Numbered from the stretch's first letter, positions 1 through 6,659 are shown. The stretch: 7,711 bases of DNA from JALYXS01 sp051003795 (GCA_051003795.1 JBPCKZ010000149.1:1-7711); one strand, 5' to 3'. Numbers and translations are program-made. The notes: generated by a model not told the origin, from the sequence alone.

Positions 1-1
1 C

Positions 2-664
2 CAGGAGATCGTGGTCCTTTGCGTTCGCTGGTATCTCAGTTTCAAATTGAGCTATCGCGACCTGGTGGCCATGATGGGCGAACGAGGTATTGGCCTGGCG
101 CACACGACCATCCTGCGCTGGGTACAGCATTACACTCCGGAGTTTGAGAAGCGCTGGCAGCGCTATGCGCGCACGGTCGGCGGCTCGTGGCGGATGGACG
201 AGACTTATGTGAAGGTGCGTGGTGAATGGGTGTACCTTTATCGGGCGGTCGATAAAGACGGAAAAACCGTTGATTTCTACTTGAGCCGGAGACGCGACGT
301 GAACGCCGCCAAAGCCTTTCTGCGCAAGGCGATGAAGAGCCAACGGGTCCCCACTAAGATCACACTGGATGCTTACGCTGCTTCCCACCGTGCCGTCGCG
401 GATCTAAAAGACAGTGGCGAGTTGCCGAAGCGGGTGCGGGTCCGGACGAGTAAATACTTGAACAACAGGATCGAACAGGACCATCGACGAGTAAAGCAAC
501 GGCTTCGCCCGATGCTGGGGTTGAAGAGCTTCCGAACCGCAGTGGTCGTCATCGCTGGCATCGAACTGGCAGAGAAGATCAAAAAGGGGCAATTCACACT
601 CGGCAAACTCGGCGGGAGCACGGCGACAATGCCGGAGATTTGGCAAGCTGCCTTGGCTGTGTAG
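2..664 (+). CDS. IS6-family DDE transposase, 5' end off the window
   Basis: This transposase catalyses replicative (cointegrate-forming) movement of its own element. The frame is open from base 2 (Gln-Glu-Ile precede the GTG at 11), and family members carry 15-30 more N-terminal residues, so the true start lies to the left and GTG 11 is not a credible start. Numbered from that GTG, the N-terminal helix-turn-helix region is at about 1-45 (LSYRDLVAMM, then TTILRWVQ). The catalytic triad is Asp63 in DETYVKV, Asp120 in TLDAY and Glu155 in IEQDHRR. The Asp-Glu gap is 34 residues, as expected for the family. The C-terminus ends EIWQAALAV, matching the usual family ending. No stop or frameshift is visible, so it may be functional if the missing left part is intact. 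Confidence 0.93.
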   Translation, partial: QEIVVLCVRWYLSFKLSYRDLVAMMGERGIGLAHTTILRWVQHYTPEFEKRWQRYARTVGGSWRMDETYVKVRGEWVYLYRAVDKDGKTVDFYLSRRRDVNAAKAFLRKAMKSQRVPTKITLDAYAASHRAVADLKDSGELPKRVRVRTSKYLNNRIEQDHRRVKQRLRPMLGLKSFRTAVVVIAGIELAEKIKKGQFTLGKLGGSTATMPEIWQAALAV

Positions 665-718
665 TCGAGATCACTTCCAATCGATGGGGCAAAACGGATC
701 AAATGGATCCTCTCATTC

Positions 719-734
719 AATTTGCACCAGAGCC
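719..734 (-). repeat. Terminal inverted repeat, right end of IS6 element A
   Basis: AATTTGCACCAGAGCC lies 55 bp after the transposase stop. Read outward-in it is GGCTCTGGTGCAAATT. It shares most positions with the solitary terminus at 1576-1592 and with the 742-755 terminus. Confidence 0.75.
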
Positions 735-741
735 AGTGGGG

Positions 742-755
742 GGTTCTGTTGCACC
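742..755 (+). repeat. Terminal inverted repeat of IS6 element B
   Basis: GGTTCTGTTGCACC matches the IS6-family end consensus GGTTCTGTTGCAAA in 12 of 14 positions. It sits 11 bp outside the restored stop codon of the leftward transposase pseudogene, where the 3' terminus of that element should be. Confidence 0.8.
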
Positions 756-766
756 TTGGTTTTTCC

Positions 767-1217
767 CTAAGCGGCGAGCACATTCTTCCAAATCTGGCGG
801 GAGGCATATGCCAAAGCTGCAGGGAACACCATACTGACCCTTCTTTAACTTCTGGATGAGTTCGATTCCAGCTAGTACGATTCTGGTGTTCTGGAAGGAG
901 TTGAAACCGAGCATAGCTGACACACGGGACTTCACGCGCCGATGGTCCTGTTCTACGATGTTGTTCAGATATTTGCAGCTGCGGATCTTAACGGGATTTG
1001 CCCCGCAGAAGTTGAATTCGTTCCGCATGCCCATGCGTCGCAGTGCGCAGTGACTCGGCTCGAAGGCATCCAGCGTGATGCTTCGAGGTTCCCCATGGCG
1101 TTTCAGCGCCTGACGAAAGAAGGTGCGAGCTGCCGTCTGATCGCGGGTTCGGCTCAGGTGGGAGGCGACAGTGCGCCCTCGCTCATCGACTGCCCGGTAC
1201 AGGTACATCCAGCCGCC
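767..1217 (-). pseudogene. IS6-family transposase, 5'-truncated and frameshifted
   Basis: The leftward frame starts inside the catalytic core with GGWMYLYRAVDERG and continues through the second catalytic Asp (TLDAFEPSH) and the catalytic Glu (VEQDHRRVK), 38 residues apart. The N-terminal helix-turn-helix and the first catalytic Asp (DETYVKV) are missing, and an in-frame TAG lies just upstream at 1239-1241. Near the 3' end the open frame reads KKGQYGVP and then nonsense. Removing one base from the GGG at 822-824 (CCC on the coding strand) restores PAALAYASRQIWKNVLAA followed by TAG at 767-769, the standard ending of this family. The gene is therefore dead twice over. It is a different subtype from element A. 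Confidence 0.85.
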
Positions 1218-1349
1218 GTTATGGGGCCGCTCAAAATTCTAGACCCGCAACGGATCTTCCGCTCACCTGCTGGCGGGTTTGTTCCAAAAAAAACGACCAG
1301 GGAATCACTTCGTCTGTTTTCAGCTTCTGATAATCCTGACGTTATGTAA
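1218..1349. other. Unassigned debris between element B and a gene remnant
   Basis: No complete gene is visible. On the minus strand, 1231-1341 is open for 36 codons without a start codon, including IPWSFFLEQTRQQVSG, and ends at TGA. This looks protein-like, but I do not recognise it and it is too short to assign. It contains a run of eight A bases (1288-1295 area) that would be prone to slippage. The loss of IS6 homology at about 1217 marks this as the junction between element B and older DNA. Confidence 0.4.
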
Positions 1350-1370
1350 AACTCCGCCGAATTATGCTTA
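1342..1370 (+). repeat. Pair of TTATG-type direct repeats 20 bp apart
   Basis: TTATGTAAA (1342-1350) and TTATGCTTA (1362-1370) share TTATG and are offset by exactly 20 bp, about two helical turns. Such paired TTATG boxes are seen at ends of some recombinase-mobilised elements, but no recombinase gene is present here. The assignment is tentative. Confidence 0.3.
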
Positions 1371-1454
1371 CCCCTGACCAATGATGCCGAATGGGAAAAC
1401 AGCGCATGCAAAAGGGTCCGCGACGCGATCGCCAAGGCGAAAGGGGTGCCCTAA
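1350..1454 (+). pseudogene. C-terminal remnant of an unidentified gene upstream of the methyltransferase
   Basis: The frame ends in DAEWENSACKRVRDAIAKAKGVP followed by TAA, and that TAA overlaps the ATG of the methyltransferase remnant (TAATG). Tight stop/start overlap is typical of genuine operon neighbours, which is why I read this as the real tail of a lost gene. An in-frame TAA at 1347-1349 closes it upstream, and no start codon fits. The protein family is not recognised. Confidence 0.4.
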
Positions 1455-1549
1455 TGAGCCACCTGCCCAACACCATCCACGACGACTGAATTCACGTCAT
1501 GAGCGCGGAGGGCAGCAGCGTCGATTTCATCCTGACGGACCCGCCTTAT
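1454..1549 (+). pseudogene. DNA methyltransferase (N4/N6 type) N-terminal remnant
   Basis: From ATG 1454 the frame reads MSHLPNTIHDD, then TGA (1487-1489), then IHVMSAEGSSVDFILTDPPY. Small adenine/cytosine DNA methyltransferases of plasmids and genomic islands begin with a pattern such as NxIxxGDCxxVMxxxPxxSVDxIxTDPPY, where DPPY is the catalytic motif IV. The alignment is continuous across the stop, and the stop falls where a Cys (TGC or TGT) is normal, so a single substitution explains it. Homology ends immediately after DPPY: the normal following residues are absent. The downstream part with the SAM-binding FxGxG motif is missing. It is non-functional; presumably a mobile-element passenger. 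Confidence 0.7.
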
Positions 1550-1575
1550 CCTCCGCCTGTTCAAGCGGCCTCCGC

Positions 1576-1592
1576 AAGTTTGCACCAGAACC
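1576..1592 (-). repeat. Solitary IS6-type terminal repeat
   Basis: AAGTTTGCACCAGAACC, read inward, is GGTTCTGGTGCAAACTT, a good IS6-family terminus. It differs from the right end of element A (719-734) at only a few positions. No transposase adjoins it, so it is a leftover end. It lies 27 bp after the point where methyltransferase homology is lost. Confidence 0.65.
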
Positions 1593-1800
1593 AGTCTGGA
1601 CAAGGGTCTTTTTCAGCCGCCGAAGGATTTTTTTGTGCGGGTCGGATGCGCTTCCGGGCGATCAGCCGGTGAGCTGGATGCAGCGGCTCGAATGGAGCGC
1701 GCTAGAGCTGCGGCGATCCTTGGAGTCGTGGTTCGAGTAGGCCCGCGAAACCTGGCCATTCCTCGATACGTATTACGCGATGGCGTCGTCTAAGTTTGAA
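1593..1800 (+). other. Operon upstream region with a decayed coding-like frame
   Basis: This stretch between the IS terminus and the first adaptor gene has no intact gene. The frame in phase with position 1741 shows strongly GC-biased third positions and reads VSWMQRLEWSALELRRSLES, then WFE, TAG (1738-1740), then ARETWPFLDTYYAMASSKFE up to 1800, as if one codon had mutated to stop. I do not recognise the protein. The operon promoter should also lie here, but I see no convincing paired -35/-10 boxes. Confidence 0.35.
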
Positions 1801-1805
1801 AGGAG
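1801..1805 (+). promoter_or_regulatory. Shine-Dalgarno site fixing the TTG start of the first adaptor
   Basis: AGGAG, within AAAGGAGAAC, lies 6 nt before TTG 1812. There is no ATG in a sensible position, and this strong site decides the unusual start. Confidence 0.8.
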
Positions 1806-1811
1806 AACTTC

Positions 1812-2879
1812 TTGCCCTCTCCGGCCGTTTCGTCGGTTTCGATCGCGCGCCTGACGGCGGTGCTGTTCCTCGCCAATCTTTGCTCCAGTTGTGGCCAGGT
1901 GGAAGCGGTGCGAGCAGAGCCGGCCCAACCGCGCGCGGAGTCCGCAAAACGGCAAATCCGCGCGACCGGAACAGTTCAAGCCGTGCGGGCGTTCACCGTT
2001 CAAGTACCGCAGATTGTGGTGCAAGCCGCGCCAACCGGTCAGGGCGGCGCAAACAATGGCCGCTTGACGCTGGTCAAACTGGTCCCGAACGGAACCAAAG
2101 TGAATAAGGGCGATGTGCTGGCCGAGTTCGACCGGACGGCGCAACTCGACGCCGCGCTGGAAGCGAAAGCCAAATACGAGGATCTCGCCCACCAGGTCAC
2201 GGAAAAAGAAGCCAAGAACAACAGTGACGCCGTGAAGCGCTCGGCGGACATCAGCCAAGCGGAGGCCGATCTGGCCAAAGCCGGGATCGAGTTGAAGAAA
2301 GGGCCGGTGCTCAGCGATATCGACCGTCTGAAGAACGGAGAAAAGGCCGAGAACGCGCGGGCGCGGCTGGGTAGCCTGAGGAAAAGCGACCGAAGCCGGA
2401 AAATCGCCGAGGCGGCCGGGCTCGAAATTCTGAAACTGCAAATGGAACGGCAGAAGGTCGCGCTCGATCGCTCGCAAAAAAACGCCGAGGCGCTCATGGT
2501 AAAGGCGCCGCTTGCGGGCATGGCGGCTCTTGAAGTGATCTGGCGCGGCGGTTCCATGGGGAATGCCCAGGAGGGCGATCAGCTTGGGCCTGGCCAACCG
2601 CTGCTAAAGATCTTCGATCCCGCCGCCATGGAAGTGCGCACGCTCATCGGCGAACCCGACGGGGTGGTGCTCCGCGAGGGCGCCACCGCCACGGTATACC
2701 TGGATGCCTATCCAGATGCAGTTTTCAAGGCGGGCTTTCACTCGGCGTCGCCGGTCGCCACGGCCGCGCTGGGCAGTCCGATCCGTAACTTTAGCGCCAC
2801 TTTTCGGATCGAGGCGTCGGATCCAAGACTGCTTCCCGATTTGTCCGCGGCGGTGATCATCGAGGGCAACGAGAATTGA
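1812..2879 (+). CDS. HlyD/MacA-type periplasmic adaptor 1 (355 aa)
   Basis: Probable membrane-fusion adaptor linking an inner-membrane transporter to the periplasm. The TTG start is set by a strong ribosome binding site. A hydrophobic export segment at residues 8-23 is followed by CSSC (25-28), so it may be a lipoprotein, although the lipobox is imperfect. The split biotinyl-lipoyl-like domain comprises about 48-108 (VPNGTKVNKGDVLAEFD) and 228-270 (VKAPLAGMAALEVIW, then GQPLLKIFDP). Between them lies a charged alpha-helical hairpin (about 110-226) broken near GPVLSD. A beta-barrel follows (about 272-350). It ends there and lacks the C-terminal membrane-proximal domain of its two neighbours, so it is the shortest of the three. 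An HlyD-like fold is clear; the substrate is unknown. It overlaps the next gene by 4 nt, implying translational coupling. Confidence 0.85.
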   Translation: MPSPAVSSVSIARLTAVLFLANLCSSCGQVEAVRAEPAQPRAESAKRQIRATGTVQAVRAFTVQVPQIVVQAAPTGQGGANNGRLTLVKLVPNGTKVNKGDVLAEFDRTAQLDAALEAKAKYEDLAHQVTEKEAKNNSDAVKRSADISQAEADLAKAGIELKKGPVLSDIDRLKNGEKAENARARLGSLRKSDRSRKIAEAAGLEILKLQMERQKVALDRSQKNAEALMVKAPLAGMAALEVIWRGGSMGNAQEGDQLGPGQPLLKIFDPAAMEVRTLIGEPDGVVLREGATATVYLDAYPDAVFKAGFHSASPVATAALGSPIRNFSATFRIEASDPRLLPDLSAAVIIEGNEN

Positions 2880-4135
2880 TCGGCATAGGGAGAATCCCCA
2901 TCAGGCTCGTCCGTCGGTCGGCGATTGCCTTGCTGCTCTTGGGCGCCGCCGGAGCCGCGGCGTTCGGTGTCGCTAAATTGAAACAAATCCAGAGCGTTTC
3001 GAGCCTACCGTCCGCGTCGGCGCGCAAGGGCGATTTCTATGCGATTATTCGCTGCCGCGGCGAGCTGAAAGCGCGGAGCTCCGTGCAGGTTACCGCCCCG
3101 AAAAACGTTCCGGAGCTGCGCATCGTCTGGCTGGCGAATCAGGGCGAGCCCGTGAAAAAGGGCGACCCGCTGTTTCGCTTCGATCCCAGTTCGGCCAAGC
3201 AGCAGCTACAAGAGAAAGATGCGGCGCTCAAGCAGGCACAGGCGGCGCTCGACCAGGCCATCGCGACGGGCAATGTGTCGGCGGAGCAGGACAAGATCGA
3301 CTTGGCCGATGCGACGTATCAAGTCGAAAAGGCCAAGCTCGAAGCTTCGAAACTGGAGATCGTCAGCAAGCTGCAAGGCGAGGAGAGCCGCGTCGATTTG
3401 GGTTTGGCGGAGGACAAGCTCAAGGTACAACAGGCCACGGTCGCCCTGAATCGTGCGTCGAACGAAGCGAAGATCGCCTCGATGCAGCGGGCCCGCGATA
3501 AAGCGAAAGACGAAGGGGACCTCACGCGCTACCGCCTCGATCAGATGGAAGTGCACGCTCCGAGCAACGGCGTGTTCTACCTCTTGCCGAACTACTCGCA
3601 GGGCTGGCTCAATGCCAAACCGTTCAAGGTCGGCGATCAGGTTTGGCCGGGCGGAGCGCTGGCCGAGCTTCCGGATCTTACGACGCTTGAGATGGAAGGC
3701 AAAATCGAGGAGATCGATCGCGGCCGCATCGCTTTGGACCAGGAAGTGCGCATACGGATCGATTCGCTGCCCGAAACCGCGTTCCCAGCAAAGCTGGTCC
3801 AGCTTTCACCGATGACCGTGATGGCTTGGGAGTGGCCCCCCACTCGGACGTTTCGAGGTTTCGCCAGGATTCGGAAACCCGACGCGCGCCTGCGTCCGGC
3901 GATGAACGGCAGCATGGACGTGGTGATCAACCGTATTCCGAACGCGATCATCATCCCTTCGAAAGCCGTGTTCTCGCGCAATGGAAAGGCGGTTGTCTGG
4001 ATTATGCAAGGCGGGTCGCCGCGGCGCGCGGAGGTGGAAGTCGTGGCCCGGAATCCCGATGAGGTAACGGTTCGGGGCATCGCGGAAGGGACGCCGGTCG
4101 CATTGGTTGAACCGGACAGTAAAAGGAAAAGCTGA
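2876..4135 (+). CDS. HlyD/MacA-type periplasmic adaptor 2 (419 aa)
   Basis: Second adaptor of the operon. It has a single N-terminal membrane anchor (residues 14-33) after a basic IRLVRR stretch, then the first lipoyl half-motif (NQGEPVKKGDPLFRFD, 88-103). A long coiled-coil hairpin rich in Ala, Lys, Glu and Gln follows (about 104-222). The second lipoyl half is at about 226-268 (VHAPSNGVFYLLP, then VGDQVWPGGALAELPDL), the beta-barrel at about 270-350, and a membrane-proximal domain at about 355-412 (IIIPSKAVF). The domain order is the canonical MacA one. The TTG start overlaps the preceding TGA as TTGA. The ribosome binding site is weak, so translation probably depends on coupling to adaptor 1. 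No better in-frame start exists before the membrane segment. The likely role is scaffolding and gating with the permease two genes downstream. Confidence 0.88.
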   Translation: MIGIGRIPIRLVRRSAIALLLLGAAGAAAFGVAKLKQIQSVSSLPSASARKGDFYAIIRCRGELKARSSVQVTAPKNVPELRIVWLANQGEPVKKGDPLFRFDPSSAKQQLQEKDAALKQAQAALDQAIATGNVSAEQDKIDLADATYQVEKAKLEASKLEIVSKLQGEESRVDLGLAEDKLKVQQATVALNRASNEAKIASMQRARDKAKDEGDLTRYRLDQMEVHAPSNGVFYLLPNYSQGWLNAKPFKVGDQVWPGGALAELPDLTTLEMEGKIEEIDRGRIALDQEVRIRIDSLPETAFPAKLVQLSPMTVMAWEWPPTRTFRGFARIRKPDARLRPAMNGSMDVVINRIPNAIIIPSKAVFSRNGKAVVWIMQGGSPRRAEVEVVARNPDEVTVRGIAEGTPVALVEPDSKRKS

Positions 4136-5421
4136 TGTCTCTCAAACTTGTCCTCGGCTTGCCCGCCACTTTAGCTGCGGTGGGCTTGGCGGCTTGGGGA
4201 GCGCAGAAGCTCTATCGCGCGGTCCCCACCCCCACACGCGCCAGTCTCGGGCTGCCGGCAACGGCCGTGAAGCGCGGGGATGTGGCGCTTATGGTGGCTT
4301 CCAAAGGCGAGTTGCAGGGCGGCAATTCGGAGATGCTCATCGCGCCGATGACGGGCAGTAGCGCCCTCTCGATCACGTTTCTCCGCGAACCCGGCGAACT
4401 GATAAAGCAAGGCGAAGTGGTCGCCCAGTTCGATACGACCGAGCAGGAGTTCAAGCTGCGCGAAGCGCAAGCCGATTATGCCGAAGCCGAACAGCAATTG
4501 ATCCAGGCCAAGGCGGAGAGCGAGGCCAAAGAGGAAGAAGCGCGGAACGAACTGCTGAAGGCGCGGTCCGAGCTGAAGATTGCGCAGTTCGAAGCGCGCC
4601 GCAACACGCTGCTGGCACGGATTGTCGCCCGACAGAACGAGTTGGCGGTCGAGGCCGCCGAGGACAAAGTGAAGCAATTGGAAAAGGACTACGAAGATCG
4701 CGTGAATGCCGCCCGGGCCGGAATCACGATGCAGGAAGCCGCGCGGGTCAAGGCCAAGGTGGCGGCCGAGACGGCGCAGCGGAACATCGACTCCATGACG
4801 CTCAAGGCGAAGACGAGCGGGTACGTCGCGCGCCAGCAGAACACTCAAGGCAACTTCAATTGGGGCAGCTACCTGCCGCCGCTGCAGGTGGGCGACACCG
4901 CCCGGCCCGGCATGCCGGTCGCGCAGATTCCGGACCTGAGGAACTGGGAAATCATCGCGCGCATCGGGGAGTTGGACCACGGCCACCTGGTGGTTGGGCA
5001 GCCCGCCGATATCGAAGTCGTGGCGCTGCCGGGCCGAAAGTTCACTGGCGCTATTAAGGCCATCGGCGGCACGACCGGCCCGCCTTGGGATCGCCGGTTC
5101 GAATGCAAGATGGCGGTCAACAATCCAACCGCCGAACTGCGCCCAGGCATGAGCGTCCGGATGGTGGTGACCACCGGAATCCTGAAGAACGTTCTGTGGC
5201 TGCCCGCGCAGGCGCTGTTTGAGAGCGACGGCCGGAAGTTCGTGTACGCCTGGAACGGAGACAGCTTCACATCCCGGGACGTCAGTTTGGTGCGCCGCAG
5301 CGAGAGCCGCGTGGTTATCGACGGCCTCCGGGAAGGCGACCTGGTCGCATTGGCGGATCCCGACCAGATACGTCAAAAACGCGGTCGAAACAGCACGGCG
5401 ATGCAGGCGATAACGCGATGA
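4135..5421 (+). CDS. HlyD/MacA-type periplasmic adaptor 3 (428 aa)
   Basis: Third adaptor, clearly paralogous to adaptor 2. Both read KRGD/RKGD, then GEL, then a lipoyl half (PGELIKQGEVVAQFD, 86-100), a coiled coil rich in charged residues (about 101-222), a second lipoyl half (SMTLKAKTSGYVARQQN, then VGDTARPGMPVAQIPDL, about 220-268), a barrel (about 270-348) and a membrane-proximal domain (LPAQALF, about 354-415). An N-terminal hydrophobic anchor spans residues 5-22. The ATG start shares one base with the previous stop (TGATG) and has AGGAAA shortly upstream. The stop overlaps the permease start by 4 nt (ATGA). Its position next to the permease makes it the best candidate for the true MacA-like partner; this is inferred from order only. 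Confidence 0.88.
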   Translation: MSLKLVLGLPATLAAVGLAAWGAQKLYRAVPTPTRASLGLPATAVKRGDVALMVASKGELQGGNSEMLIAPMTGSSALSITFLREPGELIKQGEVVAQFDTTEQEFKLREAQADYAEAEQQLIQAKAESEAKEEEARNELLKARSELKIAQFEARRNTLLARIVARQNELAVEAAEDKVKQLEKDYEDRVNAARAGITMQEAARVKAKVAAETAQRNIDSMTLKAKTSGYVARQQNTQGNFNWGSYLPPLQVGDTARPGMPVAQIPDLRNWEIIARIGELDHGHLVVGQPADIEVVALPGRKFTGAIKAIGGTTGPPWDRRFECKMAVNNPTAELRPGMSVRMVVTTGILKNVLWLPAQALFESDGRKFVYAWNGDSFTSRDVSLVRRSESRVVIDGLREGDLVALADPDQIRQKRGRNSTAMQAITR

Positions 5422-6659
5422 TTCTCTCCGACATCGGCCAAGCCGCTGCGAATCTACGGGCGCAGAAGACGCGGACGCTGCTGACCGCCCTCGGCATCGT
5501 GTTCGGCGTGGGGAGCGTCATCGGCATGCTCGCCATCGGCGCCGGCGCGCGGGAAGAATCGCTGCAATTCATCGAACAATTGGGCGTCCGTAACGTGTTG
5601 ATCGACTCGCGTCCCGCGACCAACGATCAGGAGCTGCAGCAGCGGCGCCGCTCCTCCCAAGGGCTGAATGAGCGCGATGTCCGCATTCTCGAAGCGAACG
5701 TCGAAGAGCTCGAGACCTTGTCGCCGCGCCGGGTTCTCCGGCCCGCCCGCATCTTGCCCAAGCCATCAAAGCAAACACCCGATCTGTACGGGGTGCGTCC
5801 CTCCTTCGCCGCGATCCACAATCTTCAGACGGCGGACGGCCGGTTTCTCACCGTCGCGGACGATGTCCGGAGCGCGCCCATCTGTGTCCTGGGCGCGAGC
5901 GCGAAGGTGGAACTCCTCGGATACGAAGCCGCCGTCGGGAAATTCATCAAAGCGAACGACACGTGGCTGCAAGTAGTGGGCGTGCTGCGCGAGCGCATCA
6001 AGCCGGGCGAAGGCAGCAAGGGCGGCGAGATGGACGATCCGAATAACATCGTCTACGTTCCCTTCAATACTTTCCAATACCGGTTCTGGGACATGTCGGC
6101 CTATCTCAAAGACGACCTGGATAGCGTGGACATGCGCCTGAAATCCGGGGCCGACAGCGTGCAGGTGGCGAAGGTGGTGACGGCCATTCTGAACCAGACG
6201 CACAACAACACCCAGGACTTCAGCGTCACGATCCCCGCCGCCTTGCTGGCGCAGCAACAGCGGACCCAGACCATCTTTACCTACGTGATGGTCGCGATCG
6301 CCGCCATTTCGTTGCTGGTGGGCGGAATCGGCATCATGAATATCGTCTTAGCGACGGTCATGGAGCGCACGCGGGAGATCGGCGTCCGCCGGGCGATTGG
6401 AGCTCGCCGAATCGATATCCTGCGGCAGTTCCTGACGGAGTCAGCGCTAATTTCGATCGCGGGCGGCGTGCTCGGCATTGGCTTCGGCTTCTTCCTCTCG
6501 TGGTTCATTGCGAGAACGGCGGAGTGGAAGACCATCGTCACGACGGCTTCGGTGATCATCGCGTTTGGCGTGTCGGTTGTAGTGGGAATTGCGTTCGGGA
6601 TCTATCCCGCGTACAAGGCCTCCCGCATATCCCCGATCGATGCCCTGCGCTACGAATAG
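5418..6659 (+). CDS. MacB-like ABC transporter permease (FtsX/MacB_PCD), 413 aa
   Basis: Inner-membrane permease of the MacB/LolCE/FtsX (type VII) ABC superfamily, without a fused ATPase. It has four membrane segments: TM1 at about 19-42 directly after a short cytoplasmic helix with RAQKTRTLLTALGIVFG, TM2 at 286-311, TM3 at about 341-365 and TM4 at about 373-397. A periplasmic domain of about 240 residues (43-285) separates TM1 and TM2. Diagnostic cytoplasmic motifs are the coupling segment ERTREIGVRRAIGARR (316-331) and the C-terminus YPAYKASRISPIDALRYE (396-413), both near-textbook for MacB. Start ATG 5418 lies in the 4-nt overlap with adaptor 3. MacB itself carries its ATPase at the N-terminus and is about 650 aa; here only the permease half exists, so a separate ATPase must drive it. 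This is the last gene of the operon. Confidence 0.93.
   Translation: MILSDIGQAAANLRAQKTRTLLTALGIVFGVGSVIGMLAIGAGAREESLQFIEQLGVRNVLIDSRPATNDQELQQRRRSSQGLNERDVRILEANVEELETLSPRRVLRPARILPKPSKQTPDLYGVRPSFAAIHNLQTADGRFLTVADDVRSAPICVLGASAKVELLGYEAAVGKFIKANDTWLQVVGVLRERIKPGEGSKGGEMDDPNNIVYVPFNTFQYRFWDMSAYLKDDLDSVDMRLKSGADSVQVAKVVTAILNQTHNNTQDFSVTIPAALLAQQQRTQTIFTYVMVAIAAISLLVGGIGIMNIVLATVMERTREIGVRRAIGARRIDILRQFLTESALISIAGGVLGIGFGFFLSWFIARTAEWKTIVTTASVIIAFGVSVVVGIAFGIYPAYKASRISPIDALRYE

Larger units (their letters stand above)
1..734 (+). mobile_element. IS6-family insertion sequence (element A), left end outside window
   Basis: The element consists of the IS6-family transposase reading frame plus about 70 bp of 3' flank ending in the sequence AATTTGCACCAGAGCC (719-734). 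Its reverse complement, GGCTCTGGTGCAAATT, matches the style of IS6-family terminal inverted repeats, which usually read GG(C/T)(T/A)CTG(T/G)TGCAAA. The left terminus lies before base 1, so the matching repeat and the target duplication cannot be seen. The right boundary is inferred from the repeat alone. Confidence 0.8.
742..1217 (-). mobile_element. Truncated IS6-family insertion sequence (element B)
   Basis: Only the 3' part of the element survives: one terminus (742-755) and about two-thirds of the transposase. Family resemblance stops near 1217, where the expected DETYVKV segment should begin. The other terminus is not found in the following 300 bp. It lies tail-to-tail with element A. 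Confidence 0.75.

Noticed and set aside
717..766. Extension of transposase B in its open frame to 717
   Set aside because: These residues are out-of-frame translation after a one-base insertion and run through the element's own terminal repeat. The family ending lies in the other frame with its stop at 767-769.
942..1349. Plus-strand open frame across element B
   Set aside because: It is antisense to an obvious transposase remnant and has no independent similarity.
1773..2597. Minus-strand open frame (274 codons) opposite adaptor 1
   Set aside because: Same shadow effect. The plus-strand gene has a strong ribosome binding site and lipoyl half-motifs; the minus frame shows neither.
4171..5376. 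Long minus-strand open frame (401 codons) opposite adaptor 3
   Set aside because: It is a shadow of a GC-rich gene. The plus strand has clear adaptor domains and overlapping start/stop signals, while the minus frame has no recognisable motif and a His/Leu/Arg-skewed composition.
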